This document shows, in pieces, positions 11,330 to 22,864 of a stretch of 64,000 nt of DNA. Origin of the DNA: Leguminivora glycinivorella (lineage: Eukaryota > Arthropoda > Insecta > Lepidoptera > Tortricidae). The notes beneath the pieces are model-generated. The model was not told the origin of the DNA and searched no databases. It saw only the letters and a list, made by a program, of their open reading frames with translations. Location of the stretch: contig NC_062981.1 of the NCBI RefSeq assembly GCF_023078275.1, positions 20,018,846 through 20,082,845 of the forward strand. The letters are read 5' to 3'. The number at the start of each line of letters is the position of its first letter. Within the stretch, counting starts at the first letter, position 1. The translations under genes and the position numbers were made by a program.

Positions 11330-11525
11330 GCGAATGGCGCGCATTCGGTCAGTCCGCACGCCGCAACGCGCCGCCGCCGGCCGTTCCAACATGGTCGTCG
11401 TAAATGCGCGCCAAAACGAATTCCATTTTCAAAAGTTTGCGTTGATTCGAAAATCAAATAGTTAACAGTGATGTTCCAATCAAATTATGATTACCAAAGA
11501 TTTTGCTCAATATGAATAATTTAAA
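11330..11525 (+). promoter_or_regulatory. Likely 5' leader of gene 2 (possible initiator at 11349)
   Basis: A local G+C- and CpG-rich patch (about 11335-11412) stands out in A+T-rich surroundings just upstream of the signal-peptide exon. TCAGTC at 11349-11354 fits the arthropod initiator consensus. No downstream element sits at the expected +28 spacing, so the start is tentative. A 24-codon upstream ORF lies inside it at 11391-11465. Confidence 0.35.
11391..11465 (+). CDS. Upstream ORF in the gene 2 leader
   Basis: ATG at 11391 opens 24 codons (MVVVNARQNEFHFQKFALIR and on) and stops at TAA 11463-11465, 60 bases before the main ATG. If transcribed it could dampen translation of gene 2. No homology claimed. 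Confidence 0.3.
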   Translation: MVVVNARQNEFHFQKFALIRKSNS

Positions 11526-11709
11526 ATGGTCGCGAAATCGATGTTTAAAAAATGCTTGCTGTTTGCTGTGATATTTTTGATGTGCACATGTGAAGGGAGG
11601 AGGAAAATTAAAAGAAAAGTGGAGAGTTTTAGTGATGTGTCTAACTCGCTTAAATGGAATGTCAAAAATTCGAGTGACGTTGAAACTTCGCGCGGATTTT
11701 TCCCGCCAG
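11526..11709 (+). CDS. Gene 2, first coding exon with signal peptide (secreted CUB-type protein candidate)
   Basis: ATG at 11526 has a good animal start context (TTTAAAATGG). Residues 1-24 form a classic signal peptide: a lysine-containing start, a hydrophobic core CLLFAVIFLM, then CTCEG. A short basic segment (RRKIKRK) follows and could be a processing site, then a polar stretch ending in SRGFFPPG. The exon ends at 11709 before GTGAGT, leaving one base of a glycine codon. The exon at 62179 begins with exactly two bases needed to complete it and continues GGLFTLGKVLNFFPVGGE. I infer these are consecutive exons separated by a 50.5-kb intron. The product would enter the secretory pathway. Alternative: the exon joins something not visible here. 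Confidence 0.68.
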
Positions 11710-11821
11710 GTGAGTTTAACTTTTTAATATGCTGTATACGGAGTGAACGACCGGCTTTTTGCCCTTGGATGTGGGTCAAAGGAATTGACTCGCACAGCCA
11801 GGACATAAATATACTCAAAAT

Positions 11822-12870
11822 GATGTGAAATTCTTATTGCTTTCTTTCTGACCAGATGAGCCCACGTTATTGCGAAAAAGTTGTGTCGTAAAACGTGTTC
11901 CCTTGTTGCAAGGTATTTTCACGGAGGTCGTAAAGGGGAACTTTGTAGATTTATTTACTGGATAATACGCTGAAGATATTTTGATGTACTGTTCGTGAGT
12001 GCACAGATGTTTTCCTTGGGTGAACGCCAAAGGAAAATTGGGAAGAGAAAATTTACCAATTTGGAATCACATTTTACTCCCTTTTTGGGTTAGACAACTT
12101 TAAATGGTTTGAAGCATATTTTTTTATGTTTTCTGTTATGTAGTTATTATCTTGTCTGCTATCTGCTCCCGGAAAATAAAGTATACTTTATTTCTGCTCT
12201 TCTTTTATACCATAATAAAATTAATTATAATATAAGAGTTAATTAGTAAATTATACGTTAAAATAAACACTCCTATAATGGACGGTGGCACCTTTAATGG
12301 GATGGTTTTTAAAATCCTCAAATTTAATACCTTCGAAGAATGTAAATTAAGCGATAAATATGTTACATGTATATTATTTACCAACTAAGTCAATTATGGG
12401 ATTAGATACACTATATAGAAACTTAGAAAGATTAAGTAGTCTAGGCTCGTGTAGAAGTAAGCACCTACCTGCCTACTTAAATACTTACTTGGTTTATCAC
12501 TTAGTTTACTTGGTACATTACTAATATGCATATTTTTTACGGCATTATTATAATTCTTTATTAAAATAGAAAACTAGTTTGTAGTCCAAGGCCATCGCAT
12601 CGTAACATTATGCGATATATTAAACAAAACATTATCATAACCGTTCATCTTAATTTTCAATAGCGTGAAAGTGACTCAGATCTGCTGATAGCAAAACCTT
12701 TTATATTTTAAGATTTCCATTGTTTCCAATCACGCTACGTTGGTTCATATCAGACATAGTTGCTGGCGAAATAGTAGGCTCGAAAAATAATGATAAATAT
12801 TTAGTCAGTACCTGCTTATGACCGGAATAGATAGCGCTTTCGCGTTATAGGATTGACAATATTTTATACT
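11822..12870. other. Intronic stretch without recognised features
   Basis: A+T-rich, short frames only. Confidence 0.35.
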
Positions 12871-12877
12871 TACTACT

Positions 12878-13080
12878 ATGTTACGAAAGAAGTACCTATT
12901 ACGGATGAATGTGGAGGGAGGAAGCGGGCGAGGAAAGCCGAAGAAAGGGTGGATGGACTGTGTGAGAGATGATATGGAACGAATGCAGGTGACTGATGAT
13001 GATGAGATGACGTCCGATAGAGGTATGGAAGAGAGACATGCTGCGCAGACCCCAAGTAATTGGGATAAGGACAAGCGAAT
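12878..13080 (+). mobile_element. RTE-type LINE, C-terminal coding fragment
   Basis: The frame reads GRGKPKKGWMDCVRDDMERM, then EMTSDRGMEER. This is the familiar C-terminal tail of RTE-clade retrotransposon polymerases (the G-R-P-K-K-R-W-x-D-C-V pattern). The reverse transcriptase itself is absent. A 5'-truncated relic. Confidence 0.75.
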
Positions 13081-14240
13081 GAAGATGACGATGGTTCTTG
13101 ATAATTCATTGTGCTATAATTATAAACCCTTATATTGTAGTAAGTTATACATATACGTTACGTTATACGACGTCAAGCTAATTTTGCCAAAAAAAATTGT
13201 TTGTGTTTTTTTTAGTTTTATTGGATGTATTTTCATATAATAAGTAAATGTTATTCCTAAAACTGTCACTTCAAATAAAAAAAAATATTTTTTTTTTTCT
13301 AAAGAAATACTTTTTTGCACAAGTCAATTTTTGATATCTATCAAAGAAAATAGTTAGATTATGTCCGATAACGGCATTAGCGCCATCGAAACAGCGTTTT
13401 GTTCTGAGAAATAATAAGTAATTGTTATTTTTTTTGAATGCTTATAACTGGAAGTAAGCGATATCCAGAAAAGTTTATATGACATATTACTCTTTTAATA
13501 TGATGAGGAATACGCTGTTAAAATTATTCGGGTTCCTCATGTTACACCATTCATTCATTCATACATTTCTTTGGACAAAACTATGTCCTCCCCTCATGAA
13601 ATAAATCCTCATGACTCATTCTGCATCCGGATCTGTTATAAGGAAGCTTACCCCACTGTCCAATTGAACCGATAACCGCTCATCCCACTAACCAGGCGAC
13701 ATGCAAGTAACCGGTCTAAGTGCAGTTTACTACTCTCCACTCGCAGTCGCACGGGCGAGTCGAACGTAGAGGCGGACAACTAAAGTGAAAACCTCGTCAA
13801 TTTTTCACCGATAACACTTTTGCTACCTTGCTTGCTTGCTTGCTTGTACACTGACATTTTATCCCGTCAGGCGGCGCCTGTGCAAGTATATAGGCATGTC
13901 ACTGTCATTTATATGTGTGAGAGAGAAAAAACATATAATCTTCTCGCTCTCACTAATAGGGTGGCGCCATCTGTCATAACCTTTGAGTGTTCCTCCTCAT
14001 TCTTGTCCGTCCATCTCGCCAGCTTGCTAAGCCACACGAACCAAGGCACAGGGTGTGTTGGAAAGCTGTTAAGTAGGCAAACGGCTCATAATGCGACCTT
14101 GCAGTTGCATGCAATTGCATTAAGCGCATTTACCGCTACTAGGTCCTCATCACCATAATGATCGGTATCTAGTACTTAGGTTTATTATGAGGAAATTTTA
14201 TGAGGTGAGAGTAAGGTAAGTTATATTCATAACATGTGCA
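13081..14240. other. Intronic stretch, mostly unassigned
   Basis: A short (CTTG)n microsatellite sits at 13828-13846. Otherwise no element boundary or exon is supported. Confidence 0.35.
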
Positions 14241-14245
14241 TATAT

Positions 14246-14585
14246 GATTTTACAAGAGGTCATCATCCTCCTTGCGTTATCCCGGCATTTGCCACGGCTC
14301 ATGGGGGCCTGGGGTCCGCTTTGATAATTAATCCCAAGATTTGGCGTAGGCACTAGTTTTACGAAAGCTATCTGATCTTCCAACCCGAAGGGTAACTAGA
14401 CCTTATTGGAATTAGTCCGGTTTCCTCACGATGTTTTCCTTCATCGAAAAGCGACTGGCAAATATCAGATGACATTTCGCACATAAGTTCCGAAAAACTC
14501 ATTGGTGTGAGCCGGGGTTTGAACCCGCGACCTCCGGAACGAAAGTCGCACGCACTTACCGCTAGGCTACCAGCGCTTTTACAAG
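14246..14585 (-). mobile_element. tRNA-headed SINE, full length
   Basis: Read on the minus strand it starts AAAAGCGCTGGTAGCCTAGC (box A region), has box B GGTTCAAACCC (about 14518-14528), a conserved body (GGAAAACATCGTGAGGAAAC, CGGACCCCAGG) and a (GATGAT)n tail. The tRNA-like head marks an RNA polymerase III promoter. About nine copies or pieces lie in this window. Confidence 0.88.
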
Positions 14586-14869
14586 AGGTAGGTATTAGGT
14601 ACTACTCATACTTATAGTTTTCTCTTTAAAAGCTAAAGTAGCAAAATAATTGCCTACCATCAGTCTAGGTACAAACATTGTCGCTAATGCAAAGCTTCTA
14701 TAACACCAAAGCTATAATACGGAAATTCGAAATTGGGAAGTTCGAATCGTCTCTTTCTGTCACTCTAATAACGCCTATGTTGTGACTTGTGGAGTGAATG
14801 ACTAAAAGTCCCTGGAATAGAGGAACTTTGATTTTCGCCGTTAGATCAGACGGATTGCGAGTACCTTTT

Positions 14870-16125
14870 TTTTTTAATACCACGTCGGTGGCAAACAGGT
14901 ATACGGTTCGCCTAATGGAAAGCGGTGACCGTAACCTATGGACGCCTGCAACTCAAGGGGTGTCACATGCGCGTTGCCGACCCATTAGAAACTTGTACAC
15001 ACCTTTTTTGAAGAACCCCATACGCTCATCGGAAATACCTGGGCAGGGAGCTCATTCCACAGTCGGAGCGTCCGCGGGAGGAAATTCCTCTGAAACCACA
15101 CGGTACGCGACCATTTAGGTTGCAAGGTGTGTGCATAGCTGGGCACCGTTAATCAAATAGTTAACTGCGATAATCGTTAATCCGTTACTTAAAAAGTTAA
15201 CTTCGTTAATCGTTAAAGCGATACATTTCGGTAGGTTTAACGGAAGTTAAAAGTTAATCGATAATCCGTTAACACGTCATAAAAATAGGACTTCACTGTA
15301 GGTATTATGTATTTGTATTTACTAAGTATCCACCAAAAACCATTAAAACCTGTGACGCCAATCGGTAAAAAACCGAAATGTAATAATTACGGTCTCTTCG
15401 GGCTTTTATCGCCGTTGGTTGGCTAAATCCTAGGTTTTACTTCGGATTGGTAATTATTGGGTCATTCATGCGGTCGCGATCGTGGTGCGTCGGTTCTTCA
15501 GATTGAGATTTGAGACAACTCGATGCTGTGGGCCACGATAACTTGGTAGAGTAATCTAAGGCCCGCCGGACTCTAACTCGATGCGTCGGTTGCGCGATTT
15601 GTCTGTCTTGCCTGATGATTGCACTCTATTACCAGGTTAGTGATCGATCTAGCACGTCTAATAAGATTTAGAAGATCTCGAATAAGTGATCCAAAGTCAC
15701 CAATTGGTCTTTAGACTGTTTATAACCGACGGATCTGCTTTTACCGATAAATCCTAGGTTTTGCCGTACTACGGGCTTTTACAGTAGCAGTCAGGACGTG
15801 GTATTCGCGGCGCAGCGAGCTGCTTGGGGTGCTGGATTAACGATTAACGGACTCGATGAAATTTAACGGAAGTTAACGAATCCGTTAACATCTTTTAAAG
15901 TTAACTTAAAAGTTAATCCGTTAACCGAAATGTTAACTTCGTTAATTAACGATTAACGGATTAACGAGTTAATGCCCAGCTATGGGTGTGTGGATGAGCG
16001 CCCTGTCGATGGCGAGCGGTGCGATGATGAAAAGTGGACGTTGGCATCATGTCAAACAGTTCCTCAGACACAACCCATTTGTACAGGCGATAGAACACAC
16101 ATAAGGAGGCGAAGTTTCTCCTTAG
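14870..16125 (+). mobile_element. LINE fragment interrupted by a hAT-type element
   Basis: The pieces 14880-15133 and 15985-16120 form one sequence (CGGTTCGCCTAATGGAAAGC, then CCTATGGACGCCTGCAACTC, then CGCCCTGTCGATGGCGAGCG). They are separated by the element at 15134-15984. Related pieces are at 4470-4660 and 34855-35030. No intact ORF. Confidence 0.65.
15134..15984. mobile_element. Non-autonomous hAT-type element, 851 bp
   Basis: Ends are CATAGCTGGGCA and TGCCCAGCTATG, with the 8-bp duplication GGTGTGTG at 15126-15133 and 15985-15992. Both subterminal parts are crowded with GTTAACGGATTAACG-like repeats, and no transposase is present. Confidence 0.85.
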
Positions 16126-16615
16126 AGTTAAAGGTTAAATACCGCCTGTAAGTTTGGGATCGTCGGCAATTCGCACAGCGCGTCCTACATGTTTTACTAC
16201 ATTTTCGCATAATATAACTTCCATAGTCAAGGACACTATTATTCTAAACCAAAGTCATAAAATAGGCATAATTTATAAACCGTGACGACCCCTCAGATGA
16301 AGACATGTGACCTGAGCCGCTCATATCTAGTTTATCGTCAGAGAAACGATAAAATTTATCTCCTGTCCATAACTGGGTAATGCTTGCCCCAAAAAGGTAT
16401 TTTTATCACTTCCAATGACCGGTACACTACGTTTTTATGAAGATGGACATAATTTTATGTTAAGGCTTTATTATGCTGTTTTTAAAGGCTTTTATTTACT
16501 TTTACTTCTCACATTGTCAATCGTTCGTTTGAACACTTTGATCTGAAAACTTGAATACTGCTTGAATAACAAAGTATATTCCGTTATTTTCGGTATGTAT
16601 TCAAATGTAGTTTTT
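16126..16615. other. Intronic stretch without recognised features
   Basis: Nothing supported. Confidence 0.3.
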
Positions 16616-16745
16616 TTAGCCTGCATTAGTTTCCCACTGCTGCTGGGAAAAGGCCTCCCCTCTCTTCCTCCACTCGACCCTATCACTCGGATTTTCCCAC
16701 CAGTTCGGACAATTTTTCCAAGTCGTCGCACCATCTCCACTTTAA
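16616..16745 (+). mobile_element. LINE 3' fragment, CCCACTGCTGGG family, copy 1
   Basis: Shares TCCCACTGCTG and AAAGGCCTCCC with 61265-61335 and 63015-63170. A widespread lepidopteran LINE-derived fragment without coding capacity. Confidence 0.55.
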
Positions 16746-16859
16746 TGTACTAATTTACACAAAATATTTTTGAAGTAGGTATTCGCTCACTGCTTCTATT
16801 TATAATTGTTCAGTAAAGAACCCCTGCTCCGTCTTCGCATTCGAAGACCCTGATGTCTT

Positions 16860-17245
16860 TTGGTGTCTCTCGGTCAGGTCTAATATCAGCTCAGTCGCAA
16901 TATACCCTGTGGACAAATTGAAGTCGAGCGAGGAGACAAAATCCCTCGTTCAAAAGATCATTCGGCCCGACGAAATGAAACTGCACGTGAGAGGGTTACG
17001 CAAAGTAAGAAACGGCGGTGTAGTGATAAGCACTGATTCTAAAGAGGACATTGTAAAACTGAAACAATCATCACAGTTCACTACCTCTGGACTCACTGTT
17101 GACGAGCCACTAAAACGCAAGCCCAGAATTGTAATAATTGGAGTTCCCGCGGAAATGCATGAAAATGATGTCCTGAAGTGCATTTATAAACAAAACTTGG
17201 ACGACAAGATACAGTAGCTAATATGTTTATTGTATGACGACACAG
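16860..17245 (+). pseudogene. Non-LTR retrotransposon ORF1 relic
   Basis: A 100-residue frame ends at TAG 17215-17217 and reads KLHVRGLRKVRNGGVVISTD, then KPRIVIIGVPAEMHENDVL. The pattern (positively charged segment, G-G-V-V, then an I-I-I-G-V-P RNP-like strand) is typical of ORF1 of Jockey/R1-type LINEs, whose product binds element RNA. The start is a truncation point and there is no ORF2 behind it. Confidence 0.6.
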
Positions 17246-17480
17246 AACACCCCACTAGAAGCCTATTGCAAGCGATATTGTTCGAGACGCAAATCACCAA
17301 TCCTTGCGGGGTGAGGCGGGCGCGCACGGTGCTGCCATTGGTCGTTTCAAATAATGGCGCGCCTTTACGGTTAGCAGTAGGGATGGGAATGGGACATGTC
17401 TATTATAGACAATGGTACCGGTACCAGTACTGTGGTGAATTTGTTTTGCAACAAATTATAATATTATAATTAAATTATAA

Positions 17481-17640
17481 TAAGGCCTAGTTACCGTTCG
17501 AGTTGGAAGGTCAGATGGCAGTCGCTTTCATAAAACTAGTGCCTACGTTAAATCTTGGGATTAGTTTCCAAAGCGGACCCCAGGCTCCCACGAACCGTGG
17601 CGAATGCCGATGCCGGGATAACGCATAGGAGGATGATGAT
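17481..17640 (+). mobile_element. SINE, 3' part
   Basis: From TAAGGCCTAGTTACCGTTCG to a GGATGATGAT tail. The tRNA head is missing. Confidence 0.8.
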
Positions 17641-18610
17641 TGTGATAGCACCTCAATAAAAATCATTCTAGTAACTAATAACTAAACTGTGCATTTTTAC
17701 TTACGTTTACTAAGTTAAATTACCAACTAAATATTCTAAACTAATCAATCAACTAAATAACACTACAGACTCTACAGATTCTAGATAATTATTCACAATT
17801 ACAAATCTGCTTTCTTTTATATTTCATAAAATGGTAGCACATGGTACGAACGGTAGTACGAAGTTCCCGCAACAGACATAAACTAACATGGCCCCATCCC
17901 TAGTCGTTTACGTGAAAGGGATAGCATATCGCATTGTTAACTAGGCAAAAAGGGATGGACGCGCCTCGGCGCCGCTCAGTACAACCATATGAACCAGTAT
18001 AAATGAACTCCGCGGATAATAAACAATATTCAACAAAATAATTAATTTGACTTAACTGTGGAATGTTATTCCATCTTTTTTATATGTAGAAGTGTTAGAA
18101 GACTTGCCACACCACTTTATGCTGCAAGAGACCATTGTTTGCAACCAAATTTGATTATTTAAGATTTTTTCTCGAGCGGACACGAACACTGTTAGCGGGT
18201 CGTATACTTGGGCGCTACTGATCGGTGTCGCACGAGTTCAAACTTTTATAAACCTGATTTGTCGTATGCTTGGTGACCGCGAGTCGCCCTCTAAGGGCCG
18301 TCTTGTTGTATTGGTCTGTGTATGACGATGATACAGAAAATTTGCTTTGGTTGTAAATAATGAATTACCTAGTTGAGAACCTGCTGTAATAAGTTTTTTG
18401 TTTATTTATAATTAAAATAATTAGCTTTATTCTAGTGAATAATTAAAAATAATTTACCAATTAAGTCCTTGTTTTTGCCTGAAACACAGGAACTATCCTA
18501 TCTCAGGCATTTGTATAAATCATCCCTTATAAAATTCTTAGTCTTTAAGAAACCACTGTACACTTATGTTATTCATAATAAATTATTTGTATATTATTTT
18601 GTATATTTGT
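17641..18610. other. Intronic stretch, mostly unassigned
   Basis: A LINE 3'-UTR-like patch (about 18470-18520, ATCCTATCTCAGGCATTTG) resembles the minus-strand fragment at 49892-50032. Otherwise A+T-rich. Confidence 0.3.
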
Positions 18611-18612
18611 AA

Positions 18613-18669
18613 TGTATGGCCGCCGCTCACCGCTGTCGCGCTTAGACCAATGTCGTGGCTGAGCCGTTA
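18613..18669. mobile_element. Right half of the CGGCCCGGCCACGAC MITE
   Basis: Matches the right 54 bp of the elements at 38486-38630 and 40261-40405, ending GCCG then TTA. The left half is absent. Confidence 0.7.
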
Positions 18670-19304
18670 TGGAGACTGTTCGTACAACAGATATTTTGTA
18701 CTTTTACTTTTAATTTTAACCAAAAATCCTAATACGAGTATAATTCGTTATTCTCTCCACGTCTTATATTAATGCGTGTTTGCGGTGGCCATCACATTAA
18801 CCGTAGTTTCCACATTCACATTACGCGGCTAATGTTATTAATTAGCCTAGTGAAACCTTAGTGAAAATAATATGAGTGTGATTTGATTTCATTACCTTTA
18901 GTGAAACTAAAAGTGTGGTTTTGATTTCGTATGCCGTTCCCATCATGGAACAATGGAATTGATAATAAGATTTATTATAATAAGAAAAGTACCAGTAATC
19001 GACACGCTAATGCCCAATAGTTGAGACCCTTCTGTCACATTTATTGACGAGTATAATGACTTAAGATTGAAAGTGACAATTACTGGGACACTGTCGAGTA
19101 CTTTTACCTTAACAAAAATACGAGAGAAAGAGCATGAATTCTTTATCTTGACAAAAATACTTCGCAACTAGTAGGCCTTATCCTGTTCTACCTCTATTTG
19201 TTTAGTATGTAAAATTAAATAAAAAATATCTAATGGATTTGATCAAACTCAGAAGCTATTTCATCAAGCTCTACATAGCAAGTAATAGTAAAACAACAGA
19301 TTAT
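18670..19304. other. Intronic stretch without recognised features
   Basis: Nothing supported. Confidence 0.3.
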
Positions 19305-19441
19305 ATCTGTGGGTCTAGTGAAAAAGGGTATAACTCAAATTGACTCGGTGAAAAAGGTCACAAGTCTGAGGTGGGACTATACTAGTGCCCTTTTTCACCG
19401 AGTCAATTTGAGTTATACCCTTTTTCACTAGACCCACAGAT
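19305..19441. repeat. Perfect 53-bp inverted repeat (hairpin element)
   Basis: Arms 19305-19357 and 19389-19441 are exact reverse complements around a 31-base loop. The arm begins ATCTGTGGGTCTAGTG and ends GGTGAAAAAGG. No ORF. It is either a very young MITE or a maintained hairpin. Confidence 0.85.
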
Positions 19442-19960
19442 ACGCGCCATACTTTTTTTTAAATAAGTAGCTCCCTAGTCCCTGCAAGTTATCTAAAGCT
19501 GGTGTCATACAATAAATAATGCTATAAATAAGCCCTTTCAAACGAGCCATGTCTCATCAGTATACTTCCATGGGACAAAGTGCCCATTCTCTTTTAAAAT
19601 AAATTAATTTTATTATTGCCTTAGGGCGCTCCGCTCAAACGAGACTACCTGTTATAAGCACTATATCAATGTTTGCATAGATGTGTGTAATAATTATAAT
19701 ATAGGCCTACAGTTACGCATATAAATGACTAATCTGACCCCATCTCAAACGAGCTTGTAGCAAAAAACCTGATCTCGTTAAATTAGGCCGCGTTTTTACG
19801 TATAACGTTCTAACGTTACACATAACTGTAATATCATGTGGATTAAAATACTTGTCGACGGTCAGTACCTACCTTCGAAAACTTTCTCGAGGTACCAGAA
19901 AATGATAACATTAAAGTCAACATGCAAAACCGAGAATTCTCAGAAATATCATGGGCCCTG
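19442..19960. other. Intronic stretch without recognised features
   Basis: Nothing supported. Confidence 0.3.
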
Positions 19961-19963
19961 TAA

Positions 19964-20250
19964 AAAGCGCTGGTGGCCTCTAGCGGTAAGAGCGTGCGAC
20001 TTTCATGGTTTTTCGGGACTTATGTGCGAAATGTCATTTGATATTTGCCAGTCGCTTTTCGGTGAAGGAAAACATCGTGAGGAAACCGGACTAATCCCAA
20101 TAAGGTCTAGTTACCCTTCGAGTTGAAGGTCAGATGGCAGTCGCTTTCGTAAAACTAGTGCCAACGCCAAATCTTGGGATTAGTTGTCAAAGCGGACCCC
20201 AGGCTCCCATGAGCCGTGGCAAATGCCGGGATAACGCAAGGAGGATCTTG
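19964..20250 (+). mobile_element. SINE with deleted box B
   Basis: Has the head GCGCTGGTGGCC, body and GGAGGAT tail, but the segment carrying GGTTCGAACCC is missing (GACTTTCATGG joins directly to TTTTTCGGGAC). It is therefore unlikely to be transcribable from its own promoter. Confidence 0.82.
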
Positions 20251-20424
20251 ATCTTGGGCCCTGTAAGAAGAGCAGACAGTGTTAAAGTGAGTGCTGGGTG
20301 AAAACGCTTAATGGTCTGGTGGCTGCGTCAGGCGTGTGTTCAGAAACGTTCAAAAAATTGTATTCATTTTTGATCCTCATTTTCTGTATCGATATTAGTC
20401 AATTAATTTAATAGTTTTATAAAT

Positions 20425-21890
20425 CCGCGGTGTTGTGTCTCAAGCAAACTGTGCAGTACTACACTGATAGAAAGACCCCAGTGTATGCGTGCTTTCTAGA
20501 CTTATCGAAAGCTTTCGATTTGGTTGCATACGACGTCCTGTGGAGCAAGTTGGAGCGCGAAACTGACTTGCCTGGCGATGTGATTGATATGTTTAAGTAC
20601 TGGTATAACAATCAAATGAACTTCGTCAGGTGGGCGGACTCGCGCTCGGACTTGTTCCGGTTGGAATGTGGGGTGAGGCAGGGGGCTGACATCACCAAAA
20701 TTGTTTAATTTATATATAAATAGCCTAATCGTTGAGCTCAGCAGTACCGAAATCGGATGTTCCATCGATGGAAGCTGTGTAAACAATATCAGCTACGCGG
20801 ACGATATGGTGCTGCTGACCCCATCGATTGGTGCGCTTAGGAGACTGGTCAGTGTGTGCGAGGACTATGCGGGGGCCCATGGACTCAGGTATAATTCAAA
20901 AAAGAGCGAACTGTTAGTGTTCAATCCGCGCGGTAGTAAACTCAACACAGTACCGCCTGTTAGACTGAACGGAATGCAACTAACGCGGGTGACAAAGTTC
21001 AAGTACCTGGGTCACTGGGTGACCGATGACATGTCGGACAACGCTGACGTGGAGAGAGAACGTAGGGCATTGGCGGTCCGGAGCAATATGTTGGCACGTA
21101 GGTTTGCGAGGTGTACGAAAGAAGTAAAGATAACGTTATTTCGTGCTTACTGCCAATCATTCTACACCTGTAGCCTATGGGTCAATTATGCGCAACGTAC
21201 CATCAATGCCCTACGAGTCCAATACAACAATGCGTTCAGGATGCTGCTGGGGCTGTCGCGTTACTGTAGCGCATCAGGCATGTTTGCGGAGGCGCGCACG
21301 GACGGCTTTCAAGCCATTCTGCGCAAACGGGTGGCCTCGTTGGCGCACAGGTCGCGGACCAGCTCCAATAGTATCCTCAACGCATTAGCAAATCGTTTAG
21401 ACTGCCCACTCACTAAAGCGCTTCTCGACCTACATGTTAGACCACAGAGCTTGCGGACTGTATAAATTTAAATAACTTTTTAATTAATAGTTCATGTTAG
21501 TTAAGTGCCAACATTTGTGTTGATGTTTAAAATTTCAAATTTCAGGGACACGTCGGACATTTCTTTTTATTTACTTTATTTTATTGAATGAATTTAATTT
21601 AATATTTAATTTATTATATAATATTAATATTCACAAATTATTTTATACTATATTAATTTTAATTTAATTTAATTTGAAATTTGAAATTTTGAATTTAATT
21701 TAATTTGATATAATTTAATTTAGTTTGATTTAATTTAATTTAATTCGTATCTATTTTGTTTTAATTGTGGTTTTCATTTTAAATTAATAATTGAATTCTA
21801 TAGCTTTAATTTTAAATACAAGTGTAACGTAATGTAACAATATGGACTGTTATGTCTGAAATAAACGAATACAATACAATACAATAAATA
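20425..21890 (+). pseudogene. 5'-truncated LINE with frameshifted reverse transcriptase
   Basis: Two frames together encode the palm to C-terminus of a non-LTR reverse transcriptase. The first (20430-20708) carries the catalytic motif FLDLSKAFD at residues 22-30 and runs to GVRQG. The second (20701-21465) starts FNLYINSL and carries the catalytic YADD at 20794-20805, then a C-terminal domain ending SLRTV. They are out of register in the G-run at 20681-20685, so the copy is dead. The 5' part, including any endonuclease, is missing. A T/A-rich 3' UTR follows and the element ends near 21885 in a run of ATACA repeats. Confidence 0.85.
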
Positions 21891-22610
21891 ATTTTATTCA
21901 CTGTTTAATAATATTTCAATAGTTAATTTAATTCAAAATGCAAAATGTACAAATTCAATAATTATTCAAGTGTTTTTAATATTCAAATTTTAATGTAATT
22001 CACATAATAATGTTTAAATCAATTATATTAAAATTGCATATTTTTAATAAATATTCAGTGCATTGTATACATTTAATCTTAAGTCAAAATCTGTTTATTC
22101 ATATTTCATTAATTTCGTTATGGCAACTTTTAATTCAAATTTGACAGCTTTGAGCTTTCAAAAACTTACGGTTTGTTACTGTCGGTTATTCCGCTCTCCA
22201 ACGACACTGTACCACTTTTCTTTGTCTTCCACAATTTGGATTAAACCAGATTAAAACTACAGTCCGCTTATTATTCTACACTGAGACCAGCGAAGATTTT
22301 ACACGTGTGTAGCCTAATACACAAACGCTCACGAAACGCCATTGTTGACGAGACTAAAGCCTATCGCCTTCACTGGCTTAACCACGTTTCGAGAACGGAT
22401 GATCGCGGCGCTAGAATGGAATACATATCTATGACAAAGTGTAAGTGATTGTGATGGCTAGGTCATGGTATTGCTGCTGGGGCTATGCTTTTTAAGCAGA
22501 TTTCCAAGCCCCAAACCGGTGGAAGATCGTACAGAAGCGAGATAACTGCCGATAAACCTACTTGTAGCGAACACTACACAACAAAAATAAAATAAAATAA
22601 ATACACAATC
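21891..22610. other. A+T-rich intronic stretch
   Basis: Low-complexity ATTTAA-type sequence at the start, then unassigned sequence. Confidence 0.35.
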
Positions 22611-22612
22611 CA

Positions 22613-22845
22613 TATAATATAGTAGATGGGAAAGTGTGTGCCTGTTTGTCCGTCTTTCACGGCAAAACGGAGCCACGAATTGACGTGATTTTTTAAGTGG
22701 AGATAGTTGAAAGGATGGAGAGTGACATAGGCTACTTTTTGTCTCTTTCTAACCCCCCACTTTCCTAAAATGGGGGTTGGAATTTTGTATGGTCATTCCG
22801 CAACTATCGAATTTAACGCGAGCGAAGCCGCGGGCAAAAGATATT
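22613..22845 (+). mobile_element. Helitron-like non-autonomous element, copy 1
   Basis: Shares the body (CCGTCTTTCACGGCAAAACG, AGTGACATAGGCTACTTTT) and the 3' end (GCGAGCGAAGCCGCGGGCAA) with copies near 40572, 40770 and 55890. At 55890 the 3' end is GCTAG, compatible with the CTRR end of Helitrons. Here the last bases are decayed. Confidence 0.6.
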
Positions 22846-22864
22846 TACTTATATAGCAGAACGC

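Noticed and set aside
11507..11818. Minus-strand 103-residue frame opposite the signal-peptide exon
   Set aside because: Shadow of the + strand exon. No splice logic or domain.
13828..13846. CRISPR-like or phage-like repeats
   Set aside because: Only a short (CTTG)n microsatellite. No spaced direct repeats anywhere, and the DNA is insect nuclear.
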